Below are positions 1 to 8,150 of a stretch of DNA of 64,000 bases, piece by piece. The notes below the pieces were generated by a model. It was not told the origin of the DNA. It searched no databases and saw only the letters and a program-made list of their open reading frames with translations. Source of the DNA: Terriglobia bacterium (GTDB lineage: Bacteria > Acidobacteriota > Terriglobia > Bryobacterales > Bryobacteraceae); NCBI GenBank assembly GCA_025358575.1, contig JANYJA010000070.1:28753-92752 (forward strand). Reading direction: 5' to 3'. How positions within the stretch are numbered: position 1 is the stretch's first letter; every line of letters begins with the position of its first letter. The position numbers were made by a program, and so were the translations under genes.

Positions 1-125
1 AGGAAGTCGCGCGGCACGATCACTCCGGCAAGTTCGACTTAGCCGCCAAGCTATTCGAAGAGATGATGACCGCCGAGGAGTTCCCCGAATTCCTGACGTT
101 GATTGCTTACGATTACATCGACTGA
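1..125 (+). CDS. aceB: malate synthase A, C-terminal end (partial at left edge)
   Basis: The frame is open from the left edge and ends at TGA 123-125, giving about 40 residues. The tail contains KLFEEMMTAEEFPEFLTL followed by an Ala-Tyr pair. This resembles the end of the helical C-terminal plug of malate synthase A, which in this family typically reads FLTLPAYE. Malate synthase condenses glyoxylate with acetyl-CoA in the glyoxylate shunt. The isocitrate lyase partner, if adjacent, would lie outside the window to the left. Only the terminal helix is visible, so no catalytic residue can be checked. The identification rests on one short match and is moderately sure. Confidence 0.55.
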   Translation, partial: EVARHDHSGKFDLAAKLFEEMMTAEEFPEFLTLIAYDYID

Positions 126-158
126 AATATTGATTTCATTTTTATCGGGAAAAGAAAT

Positions 159-197
159 GCGGGCGCGATTTGGGTGATAGGGGGTGATCGCGCCCGC
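159..197. other. 11-bp inverted repeat between aceB and cysK
   Basis: The arms GCGGGCGCGAT (159-169) and ATCGCGCCCGC (187-197) are perfect reverse complements around a 17-nt loop. The structure sits between two convergent genes, where a shared terminator would be useful. No T-tract follows on either strand, so it is not a canonical Rho-independent terminator. It may be a bidirectional transcript-end hairpin. Confidence 0.45.
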
Positions 198-274
198 TGT
201 CGTAACGGGGATTGTGCAGATAAGACGCACCCTCGAATCCAGAAGGTTACGCCCATTTCTGAAAATTCTTTCAG

Positions 275-1231
275 CTAATCGAACATTCCCTCAAACAGCG
301 CGCTGCTCAAATAGCGTTCGCCGGAGTCAGGCAAGATAACGACTATCGTTTTCCCTGACATCTCCGGTTCGTTGGCCAGCCGTACGGCCACCGCCGCAGC
401 GGCCCCGCAGGAAATTCCGCAAAGTATTCCTTCTTCGCGCGCCAGCCGCCTCGCCATCTCGATCGATTCCTCGTTGCTCACCTGTTCCACCCGATCCACC
501 ATCGAAAGGTCCAGATTGTCAGGAACAAAACCCGCCCCAATGCCCTGAATCTTGTGTGGTCCCGGCTTCACGGCGTCGTGATGCATTGTCTGGGTGATCA
601 CAGGACTGTTTGTCGGCTCCACCGCAACGCTCACAATGGCCTTCCCTTTCGCTTGCTTGATATAGCGCGAAATGCCGGTAATGGTTCCGCCCGTGCCTAC
701 CCCGCATACGAGGACATCCACCCCGCCGTCCGTGTCATCCCAAATTTCCGGCCCGGTTGTTTTGAAGTGAAGTTCCGGGTTCGCCGGATTCTTGAACTGC
801 TGCAGGAGCACATAGCGATCCTGATCTTCCATCACCATCTTCTCCGCCGCCGCGATCGATCCGTTCATCCCTTTCGCGCCTTCGGTCAGAATCAGCTTCG
901 CCCCAAATGTCTTCAGCACCTTGCGGCGCTCCATCGACATGGTCTCGGGCATCGTGAGCGTGATCGGATAACCGCGTGCCGCCGCCACGAAAGCCAGCGC
1001 GATTCCGGTGTTCCCGCTAGTCGGCTCGATGATCTCCTTGCCCGGCCCCAGCACCCCGCGCTTCTCCGCATCCCAAATCATCGAAGCGCCAATCCGGCAC
1101 TTCACCGAATAAGCCGGATTGCGCCCTTCAATCTTGGCCAGGACCGTAGCCTCCGCGCCCCCAGTCACCCGGTTTAGGCGTACCAACGGCGTTTTTCCAA
1201 TGCTCAATGAATTATCAGCGTATACAGGCAC
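275..1231 (-). CDS. cysK: cysteine synthase A (O-acetylserine sulfhydrylase)
   Basis: A 318-residue PLP enzyme of the fold-type II family that makes cysteine from O-acetylserine and sulfide in the cytoplasm. The N-terminus ([17 protein letters not shown]) is typical of CysK. The PLP-binding lysine is K44 in [22 protein letters not shown] is the substrate loop, and a glycine-rich phosphate-binding stretch ([10 protein letters not shown]) follows. The usual Asp after the PLP lysine (SVKDR) is Cys here. The start is a GTG, and the family alignment fixes it there because the next residues already match the conserved N-terminus. No good ribosome-binding site precedes it. The gene converges on the malate synthase gene. 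CysM or a cystathionine beta-synthase-like role is less likely given the length and motifs. Confidence 0.93.
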   Translation of the reverse strand: MPVYADNSLSIGKTPLVRLNRVTGGAEATVLAKIEGRNPAYSVKCRIGASMIWDAEKRGVLGPGKEIIEPTSGNTGIALAFVAAARGYPITLTMPETMSMERRKVLKTFGAKLILTEGAKGMNGSIAAAEKMVMEDQDRYVLLQQFKNPANPELHFKTTGPEIWDDTDGGVDVLVCGVGTGGTITGISRYIKQAKGKAIVSVAVEPTNSPVITQTMHHDAVKPGPHKIQGIGAGFVPDNLDLSMVDRVEQVSNEESIEMARRLAREEGILCGISCGAAAAVAVRLANEPEMSGKTIVVILPDSGERYLSSALFEGMFD

Positions 1232-1237
1232 AAGTAG

Positions 1238-1266
1238 AGGTTATGAGAATTGCCTCTAGGTGTCAA
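1238..1266 (-). promoter_or_regulatory. candidate promoter of cysK
   Basis: On the minus strand a perfect -35 TTGACA (1266-1261) is followed after 17 bp by a weak -10, TAACCT (1243-1238). A transcript starting about 7 nt downstream would begin at or next to the GTG start codon, implying a leaderless mRNA. The -10 matches only 3 of 6 positions, so the site may need an activator or may be spurious. Confidence 0.35.
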
Positions 1267-1310
1267 CGCGTCTCGACGGTGTGTGCCGACGTTGTGTACC
1301 GCGAACGCGA

Positions 1311-2471
1311 TCAGTGCGCTCCCGGATCGATTTCTTGCGGGGTCACTTCACGGGCCGGCGGTTGGTTCGTTTTTCGATTGCGCAGCCGCTGAAACTCACC
1401 GAGTGCCTTCCGCTGCTCGTCGGCATTGCCCATCGCGCGATAAACCTGCGAAAGTTGATAATAAGTTACCTCGTTATTCGGGTTCAGCGAAACCGCATTT
1501 CTCAGGTGTGGTAGCGCCAAATCCGGCTTTTCGAGCAACAGCAGGGTTCGGCCCAATCCGATCTCGGCCTCTTCAAACTTGGCGTCATACTTCACCGCAG
1601 CCTCAAAGTAACCGCGCGCTTTAGCGAACTGCTCCGACTTACGATTGATCTCGCCAAGTTCGTAAGCGGCATTGGCATTGGTAGCATCAAGGAGTAGTTC
1701 CTGTTCGAATTCGCGCGCCGCCTCCTGAGCACCCTCCGCGCGCTCACTCAGTTTGGCCGCACGTGCCAGAAGCGATTTACCGAGCCGGTAGTGGATTCCC
1801 GCTCGGGATGGATCACTCGTTAGCACCGCTTTATACTCCATAATCGCAATGTCGTAGTCGCCCTGGCTCTCGTTAGCTTCTCCAGCGGCTAAGTGCCGCC
1901 AGACCGACTCCGGCGCAACCTCTCCCAATCGCTTCAAGTTGAGATACGCGAAATTACCGAATAGTTTGGCCCCGTGATACAAAACCTCTGGATCGTCGGG
2001 ATAAGCTTTGGCGAGATCCATCGCCACTTCCACGGCTTTCGTGTCTCTCCGCAGACCGGTGTAGGCGCGCTCGAGCTCGAGCCCGCTCATCCGCTTTAAT
2101 ACTGGATCGGAGGACTTTCGGAACCCCTTTTCCAAGCCGGGTAGCGCTTCACTGAAATGATCCAATTCCGATAACGACATGGCCAACAGAATATCCGTGT
2201 TCGGCAGTGTTGGTTTCAGTTTCATTGCCTGTCGCAGCTCTGGCACGGCCTGCACGAATTTCTTCTGCTGGAAGTAAATCAGACCCAGGCGCGCATGAAC
2301 CTCGGCCATGCCGGGGCTCGACTGCTTCAGCGTTTGGTATGCGGTTTCGGCATCGGCATAACGGCCTTCCGCGAGAGCTTTTTCGCCTTGTTCGAAAGCC
2401 TGTTGTTGCGCTGGGGTTTGAGACAGCCCAGCGCCCCATGTAAAAAACAACAATACGAAGATTCGTGCCAC
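1311..2471 (-). CDS. secreted or membrane-anchored TPR-repeat protein
   Basis: The protein is about 386 residues. A hydrophobic signal segment (ARIFVLLFFTWGAGLSQ) leads into tandem 34-residue TPR-like helical pairs covering nearly the whole chain. Examples are GEKALAEGRYADAETAYQ near the start and LALPHLRNAVSLNPNNE near the end. TPRs form a superhelical scaffold for protein contacts, probably in the periplasm here. I chose the GTG start at 2471 because a GGAGG lies 11 nt upstream and the signal peptide then begins at residue 1. A longer frame up to 2561 adds an unlikely basic N-terminus. The partner and function are not recognisable. It stands alone between cysK and a gene remnant. Confidence 0.75.
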   Translation of the reverse strand: MARIFVLLFFTWGAGLSQTPAQQQAFEQGEKALAEGRYADAETAYQTLKQSSPGMAEVHARLGLIYFQQKKFVQAVPELRQAMKLKPTLPNTDILLAMSLSELDHFSEALPGLEKGFRKSSDPVLKRMSGLELERAYTGLRRDTKAVEVAMDLAKAYPDDPEVLYHGAKLFGNFAYLNLKRLGEVAPESVWRHLAAGEANESQGDYDIAIMEYKAVLTSDPSRAGIHYRLGKSLLARAAKLSERAEGAQEAAREFEQELLLDATNANAAYELGEINRKSEQFAKARGYFEAAVKYDAKFEEAEIGLGRTLLLLEKPDLALPHLRNAVSLNPNNEVTYYQLSQVYRAMGNADEQRKALGEFQRLRNRKTNQPPAREVTPQEIDPGAH

Positions 2472-2541
2472 AGCTATATTTTCCTCCGTCGCAAAAAAAA
2501 AGACCCGCCTGAAGCTTTGGGCCTCGGCGCGCGCGGGAAAT

Positions 2542-3015
2542 GTGCCCCGCACCCGCCTCACCGCAATGTTGGCCGGTATTCATGAGATCCTGCCGAATCT
2601 GGATTCGTGCCCGGTGAGTTATCTGGACGGCGACGGTCGGTTCCAATCGAGCTGGAAGATAGTGCGCAAACACCTCCGTCAAACGGCTGCAAAGAGAACG
2701 CTGATCGGCGGAATTAACGACCCCACCGTTCTTGGCGCATTGCGCGCCTTTGAGGAGGTTGGCCGAGCGGAGGGTTGCGCGGCCATGGGTCAGAACGCAT
2801 CGGCCGAGGCTCGGGATGAGCTTCGGCGTCCGTCGCGTCTAATCGGTTCGGTTGCCTACTTTCCTGAGAAGTACGGGGAGCGTGTGTTGAAACTGGCCCT
2901 CGATATACTCACGTTTCGAGCGACGCCTCCGGCGGTGTTCACCAATCATCAACTAGTGACGGCCAAGAACGTGGACAGTCTATACTCGAACGATCTGCTA
3001 CTGCGCCACGTTTAG
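2542..3015 (+). pseudogene. C-terminal remnant of a LacI-like periplasmic sugar-binding protein
   Basis: About 157 codons resemble only the C-terminal lobe of LacI/periplasmic-binding-fold proteins. They include the pattern GGINDPTVLGALRAFEEVGR, then a GQNAS stretch, RLIGSVAYFPEKYGE and a conserved PPAVFTNHQLVTAKNVD ending. Full members are about 350 residues with an N-terminal lobe and often a DNA-binding HTH, all missing here. There is no ribosome-binding site, and the open frame runs back into an A8 tract (2493-2500) next to the upstream region of the TPR gene, so the left part has probably been deleted. It could be a short expressed protein, but a decaying fragment is more likely. Confidence 0.6.
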
Positions 3016-3099
3016 TTTTTAGAGCTGTCACTGTTTTACAAGATTTTTACAAATTTTGCACGCTTGCCGACTTGCACGCAGATAAGGTTAATAGCAGGT

Positions 3100-5217
3100 A
3101 TGCAAACACGAAACGTTCCCACATCTTTCAAAACTCCGCGCCGATTTTCCCGCCTCCAACCGCGGGCGTGTCTTCGCGTCGGAGTTCTGTGCATGGCCCT
3201 TGCCGGCTCGCTAGGAGCCGCCAATAGCTATCTAGTGCACAACTTAGTTTCCGACCTTCCCAACACGGCGGACTACGTGGATCCGAATCTAGTAAATCCG
3301 TGGGGCATTGCCGAAAGTGCCACTGGCCCGTTTTGGCTAGGAAACAATCACTCCGGCACGTCGACGCTTTATTCAGGTTCCGGTGCGCCAATCCCGCTCG
3401 TTGTGGCAGTTCCCCCTCCCGCCGGGGCAACGCCAGGTGCGGTTACAGGTGTGATCTACAACGGAAGCACTTCTTTTGCGGTAACGACCGGCAACCCCTC
3501 GGTTTTCATCTTCTGCACCGAAGATGGCACCATTTCCGGCTGGAATGCGACGGTGGATCGGACGCATGCCAAAATTGTAGTGGATAACTCGGCTTCAGGC
3601 TCTGTGTACAAAGGCTGTGCGCTAGGGGGCCCTACAGGGGCTCCGCAAATCTACGTCGCTAATTTTCATGCGGGCACCATTGAAATTTTCGACGCGAATT
3701 TTAAACCCGTGGCATTGGCCTCTGGCGCATTCGCCGACCCTACGGTTCCCGCTGGATTTGCGCCATTTAATATCGAGAACATAGGCGGGAAGTTTTACGT
3801 AACGTACGGCAAGCAGGATAGCGCTAAGCACTATGATGTTGGCGGTGCGGGCAATGGGTATGTCACGGTGTTTGACGCGTCGGGCACCCTTGTCACCCAT
3901 CTGATTGCAGCAGGGCCTCTGAATTCGCCCTGGGGAATGGCCATTGCGCCGGCTAACTTTGGCGATTTCGCGGGCGATCTGCTGGTCAGCAATTTCGGCG
4001 ACGGCATGATTCACGCCTTCAACCCAACCACCGGGCAGTTGATTGGCACTTTGAACGATACAACTGGAAAGCCGATAGTAGTTCGCGGAATCTGGGCGCT
4101 GCTCTTTGGCAACGGCGGCCGCGGCGGCGATGCGGGCACTCTCTATTTCACTGCCGGCTCACCCGGACCGAATGGAGAGCCGCTGGAAAGCCACGGGCTG
4201 TTCGGCAGTATTCAAGCCGCGCCATTCTTCACGATCAGCAGCTTGATTAATGCGGCCAGTTCTTCCAGCGTCCTGGCGGCAAATACGTGGGCTTCCGTTT
4301 TCGGCCAAGGCCTGTCTGCCTCTACTCACGCCTGGCAGGGGAGCGACTTCGTTAATGGTCAATTGCCAACACAGCTTACCGGCGTCGCTGTCTCTCTGAA
4401 TGGCCAACCCGCGTACGTCAGCTATGTCAGTCCCGCGCAAATCAACTTTCTGGTTCCAGCCGACTTGCCCGCGGGCCCGGTGCAGGTTGTGACCACGAAT
4501 AACGGTTTGACCAGCACCTCGGTAGCGGCCACATTTCAGACCACGGCACCCTCCTTCTTCATGTTTCCGGGCAACAAGTATATTGCCGCCACGCATTCCG
4601 ACGGCTTTTCGCTAACCGGGCCTCCCAGCTTAATTCCAGGCGCAACCACCACGCCCGTGCTCCCAGGCGAAACGGTTGTCCTCTACGGCAACGGGTTCGG
4701 CGCGACCACTCCTGGGACGCCTAACGGGCAGATTATCAGCACGCCTTTGCCCTTGGCGACGCCCCCGACCTTGACTATCGGCGGGCTGCCTGCAACCATC
4801 ACCTTCGCCGGACTTAGTGGAACCGGTCTCTATCAAATCAACGCGATTGTGCCCGCGGTGCCCACCAACGGCGCTATTCCGGTTGATGCAGCGGTTGTGG
4901 CGCAACTCCCGGGGGGTACTTCGCAGGCGAACGCGTTCCTGTCCGTAGTGTCACCTTCGGCGCCTCCAGCGGCTACCGCCGTGGACATCATAAATTTCTC
5001 GTTCGTGCCGACACCAGTCACCATAACTGCTGGCTCGTCGATCACGTGGACCAATCGAGATGGTGTGCAGCACACCGTCGTGGAGGATACCAACAAGTTC
5101 GCCTCCGATGGGTTAGATACAAGCGCGAAATTCACCCAAACGCTAAATACCCCGGGAACCTACACGTATCACTGCTCCATTCACCCCAATATGAAGGCGA
5201 CGGTCATTGTGAAGTAG
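3100..5217 (+). CDS. secreted TIGR03118-like / TIGR03437-like / cupredoxin fusion protein
   Basis: A 705-residue exported protein with three parts. After a basic n-region and hydrophobic core ending near residue 40, residues ~40-380 resemble the TIGR03118 family (YLVHNLVSDLPNTADYVDPN and NPWGIAES), a beta-propeller-like extracellular domain. Residues ~395-645 resemble the TIGR03437 'Solibacter C-terminal' type, with NAA..S.VFGQGLS and VSPAQINFLVP. Residues ~628-705 form a plastocyanin-like domain with a complete type 1 copper set: H658, C692, H695 and M698. I chose the ATG at 3100 over a TTG at 3064 because it gives a normal signal peptide; the SD is weak. A decaheme cytochrome gene starts 38 bp downstream on the same strand, so an electron-transfer role is plausible but inferred. 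Confidence 0.8.
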   Translation: MQTRNVPTSFKTPRRFSRLQPRACLRVGVLCMALAGSLGAANSYLVHNLVSDLPNTADYVDPNLVNPWGIAESATGPFWLGNNHSGTSTLYSGSGAPIPLVVAVPPPAGATPGAVTGVIYNGSTSFAVTTGNPSVFIFCTEDGTISGWNATVDRTHAKIVVDNSASGSVYKGCALGGPTGAPQIYVANFHAGTIEIFDANFKPVALASGAFADPTVPAGFAPFNIENIGGKFYVTYGKQDSAKHYDVGGAGNGYVTVFDASGTLVTHLIAAGPLNSPWGMAIAPANFGDFAGDLLVSNFGDGMIHAFNPTTGQLIGTLNDTTGKPIVVRGIWALLFGNGGRGGDAGTLYFTAGSPGPNGEPLESHGLFGSIQAAPFFTISSLINAASSSSVLAANTWASVFGQGLSASTHAWQGSDFVNGQLPTQLTGVAVSLNGQPAYVSYVSPAQINFLVPADLPAGPVQVVTTNNGLTSTSVAATFQTTAPSFFMFPGNKYIAATHSDGFSLTGPPSLIPGATTTPVLPGETVVLYGNGFGATTPGTPNGQIISTPLPLATPPTLTIGGLPATITFAGLSGTGLYQINAIVPAVPTNGAIPVDAAVVAQLPGGTSQANAFLSVVSPSAPPAATAVDIINFSFVPTPVTITAGSSITWTNRDGVQHTVVEDTNKFASDGLDTSAKFTQTLNTPGTYTYHCSIHPNMKATVIVK

Positions 5218-5255
5218 CGCAAACGCGTTGACGTAAAATCGGGTTCGGACTAAAA

Positions 5256-6164
5256 ATGAATCCGGCAATTCGGTTAAGCCTGATGCTGGTGGTTGTGACC
5301 TCGCTTGCGAGCGCACAATCACCAGCGCCCGATAAAGCGCCACCCAAATTCGTCGGAAACACGGTGTGTAAGACCTGCCATCCCGATGTCTCCCTCAATT
5401 TCTACAAGAATCCGCATTACAAAAATAGCGCCGGATGCGAAGGCTGTCACGGGCCGGGTGGCGCGCATGTGGAGTCACATGGGAACAAGACGCTCATCCG
5501 GGCTTATTCGCTGATGTCCCCGCCGCAGGTTCTTAATGCCTGCCTCACTTGCCACTCGCGCGACATGCCCCGCGCGAACATCCGCCGGTCTTCTCACACC
5601 GAAGCCGACGTAGTCTGCACTTCGTGCCACTCGATCCACAAATCAGCCGTCCCGAAATTCTTACTTGCCAAGGTGCAACGAGACCTCTGTTATACCTGCC
5701 ACACTACGGTGCGAGCCCAATTCGAAATGCCTTCCAAGCACCGGGTGAATGAGGGCACCATCCAGTGCACCGACTGCCATAACCCCCACGGAACGTTCGC
5801 CGCCACCTGGCGAATGGGATCAAGGCCAATGGTAAATCAAGCGCTCAATAATGAAGAGCCGTGCCTGGGCTGCCACTCCGACAAGCGCGGTCCGTTCACG
5901 TTTGAGCATGCCTCGGTGCGCGTCGATGGCTGCGAAACCTGTCACAGCGCGCATGGCTCCCCGAACGCCCGGCTGCTGCGGCGTCCCGTAGTGTTTACGC
6001 TGTGCCTGGAATGCCATAACGGCGCCGGAACTTTTGGGCGGCGGAATGACGGCGTCCCGCTGCAGACGCCCAGCCATAACCTTCTCGATCCCCGCTACCA
6101 GCGCTGCACCGTCTGCCATGTCCGCATTCATGGCTCGAACAGCAATCAGTACTTTCTGAGATAG
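5256..6164 (+). CDS. decaheme c-type cytochrome, DmsE/MtrA-like
   Basis: A 302-residue protein with a signal peptide (cleavage near ASA-QS, residue ~20) and exactly ten CXXCH heme motifs: CKTCH, CEGCH, CLTCH, CTSCH, CYTCH, CTDCH, CLGCH, CETCH, CLECH and CTVCH. Ten hemes in about 300 residues is the hallmark of the MtrA/DmsE/PioA family, periplasmic wires that sit in an outer-membrane barrel and pass electrons across it. The gene for a large beta-barrel protein begins 2 bp after the stop, as in mtrAB-type pairs. No MtrC-like outer-surface multiheme protein is nearby; the upstream cupredoxin protein may take that place (inference). Initiation is at ATG without a strong SD. NrfB-like proteins are smaller and less likely. 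Confidence 0.85.
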   Translation: MNPAIRLSLMLVVVTSLASAQSPAPDKAPPKFVGNTVCKTCHPDVSLNFYKNPHYKNSAGCEGCHGPGGAHVESHGNKTLIRAYSLMSPPQVLNACLTCHSRDMPRANIRRSSHTEADVVCTSCHSIHKSAVPKFLLAKVQRDLCYTCHTTVRAQFEMPSKHRVNEGTIQCTDCHNPHGTFAATWRMGSRPMVNQALNNEEPCLGCHSDKRGPFTFEHASVRVDGCETCHSAHGSPNARLLRRPVVFTLCLECHNGAGTFGRRNDGVPLQTPSHNLLDPRYQRCTVCHVRIHGSNSNQYFLR

Positions 6165-6166
6165 CG

Positions 6167-8146
6167 ATGCGCGCGCTTATCTTAATTTGTGTCTCACTTT
6201 CTAGCGCGATGGCGCAACAAGTGGTCGCGCCTACTTCCGCCGACGTCGGCCCCCGTCGCGGCGAAAATATGGGTGACTACAACGTCGTGAATTCCTTCGA
6301 ATTTGGCTACCGCTATAGCCTGATTGGCGGCGACCTTGGAAAATATCGAAGCGACGTCAACTACGGCAACGGCGTGCGGCTTTTAGCGAGCAGTCTCACC
6401 GTTAACTCGCGCGATGGCAAGGGCCGCATCTTCGATGAAATTGTTCTCACTACCCTCGGCCTCGGCAATGACCCTTATCAATCCGCCGTACTTCGCGTCC
6501 AGAAGAATCGCCTCTACCGTTACGATCTGCTCTGGCGTTTGAATGAATTCTACAATCCAGGGCTGACCATCGCCGCCGGACAGCACCTTATGGACACTCG
6601 CCGCCGGTGGCAGGATCACGACCTCACTTTGTTTCCTCAAAGCAAAGTCCGCCTGCGCGCGGGTTACAGCCGTAACACCGAAACCGGCCCAGCGCTTTCC
6701 ACCATCCAGCTATTTGATGACCGCAGTGACGAGTTTCCTCTGTTCACAAATGTCCGCCGCGAGTTCAACGAGTACCGCGTCGGGGCCGATGTGGAGTTGC
6801 ACCACTTCAAGCTCACGGTTCTGCGACGATGGGAGTTTTTCAAAGAGGACACGCCCGTCAGCATCAACGGCGCGGAATCCGGCAACAATCCAAATGATCT
6901 CACCGTGCTGACCCAATTCCATCGCTCCGAGCCTTATCACGGCGAAACTCCCAGCTGGCTCGTCAATCTATATACCGGTCGCCGCTACCTCGCCGTCAAT
7001 GGACGTTTCACTTACTCCGGCGGACGCCGCAATTTCATCCAGGATGAAACTGCCTTCGGCATCACGCGTCTGGGTGTGGCGGACAACCGGCAAACGCTGG
7101 TCTTTGGGGATGCGCGGCGGCCCGTCGTTACTGGCGATCTTGCGTTTTCAGTCCTCGCGACGGACAAGCTCACCATCACCAATAACACGTCGTTTCACAA
7201 CACTAGGATTGACGGTAACTCCTCGTTCCAGCAGTTTGACAACTTCACGCAAACTCGACACTTCATCAATTTTCAGTTTCTCGGCATTCGGCTGATTACT
7301 AATTCCACCGATGCGCAGTTGCGGCTGTCTCGCGGCCTGAGTCTGTTCGCGGGTTACCACTATTCCACGCGGCTGATTCGCTCGATCGAATTTGCCGGCC
7401 TGCCCCTGGCAAGCCAGACGAACCATCTCCACTCCGGCGTTGCGGGAGTGAACTGGAACCCCGTCAAGCCGCTTCGCGTTCATCTGGAGGGGGAGGTTGG
7501 CCGCAACGACCAGCCATTTACGCCAATTGCCGAACGCAATTACCACGCGTTATCAACCCGGGTGCAATATCGCGTTTCGAAGCTTCAGTTGTCGACGGGC
7601 TATCAGCAGCGCTACAACAACAATTCGATTTCGCTCACGGCGTTTGGCTCATGCGCGCGAAACTACTTTGCCGACGCGTCCTGGGCGCCCAACGGATGGT
7701 TTTCTTTTGACGCCGCTTACTCGCGGCTGCATCTCGACACGCTTGGGGGCATCGCGTTTTTCGCCGGGTTCGGTCGCGCTAATTTAGTCGGCAATCAACA
7801 ATCGCTCTACCTCAGCAATATACATTCGACACACCTTGGCGCTCGCTTTGCACTTGGCAAACTCGCCGACTTGTATTTAGGATTCAGCCTGACTCGCGAC
7901 ACCGGCGATGGCCGTGCCACGGCGAGCCAGTCACCGAACCCGATTCAAAACGTGCTTACCGGTGTCCAGACTTTCCCGCTGAGTTTTGGAACGCCACTAG
8001 CGCGGCTGTCAGTTCGAATTAACGAGAAGCTTCGATGGAATGCCGGATACCAATTCTATCGATACCACGAATATTTTCATCTATTCAATTTCGACCAAAA
8101 CTACCGGGCCAACACAGGATACACAAGTTTACTGTGGTCGTTCTGA
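6167..8146 (+). CDS. outer-membrane beta-barrel, putative MtrB/PioB-like porin
   Basis: A 659-residue protein with a short signal peptide (MRALILICVSLSSAMAQQ), alternating polar/aromatic beta-strand character throughout and a terminal Phe (SLLWSF), the usual outer-membrane insertion signal. Its size is close to that of MtrB (about 700 residues, 26 strands). It lies 2 bp after the decaheme cytochrome gene, and that context is the main reason for assigning it as the barrel sheath of a porin-cytochrome conduit. Sequence similarity to MtrB proper is not obvious by eye, and the N-terminal CXXC of Shewanella MtrB is absent, as in PioB-type proteins. A different acidobacterial porin family is possible. 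It converges with the regulator gene 4 bp downstream. Confidence 0.7.
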   Translation: MRALILICVSLSSAMAQQVVAPTSADVGPRRGENMGDYNVVNSFEFGYRYSLIGGDLGKYRSDVNYGNGVRLLASSLTVNSRDGKGRIFDEIVLTTLGLGNDPYQSAVLRVQKNRLYRYDLLWRLNEFYNPGLTIAAGQHLMDTRRRWQDHDLTLFPQSKVRLRAGYSRNTETGPALSTIQLFDDRSDEFPLFTNVRREFNEYRVGADVELHHFKLTVLRRWEFFKEDTPVSINGAESGNNPNDLTVLTQFHRSEPYHGETPSWLVNLYTGRRYLAVNGRFTYSGGRRNFIQDETAFGITRLGVADNRQTLVFGDARRPVVTGDLAFSVLATDKLTITNNTSFHNTRIDGNSSFQQFDNFTQTRHFINFQFLGIRLITNSTDAQLRLSRGLSLFAGYHYSTRLIRSIEFAGLPLASQTNHLHSGVAGVNWNPVKPLRVHLEGEVGRNDQPFTPIAERNYHALSTRVQYRVSKLQLSTGYQQRYNNNSISLTAFGSCARNYFADASWAPNGWFSFDAAYSRLHLDTLGGIAFFAGFGRANLVGNQQSLYLSNIHSTHLGARFALGKLADLYLGFSLTRDTGDGRATASQSPNPIQNVLTGVQTFPLSFGTPLARLSVRINEKLRWNAGYQFYRYHEYFHLFNFDQNYRANTGYTSLLWSF

Positions 8147-8150
8147 AACG

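Noticed and set aside
159..197. Rho-independent terminator after malate synthase
   Set aside because: The stem is perfect but the loop is 17 nt and no T-tract follows, so I kept it only as an inverted repeat.
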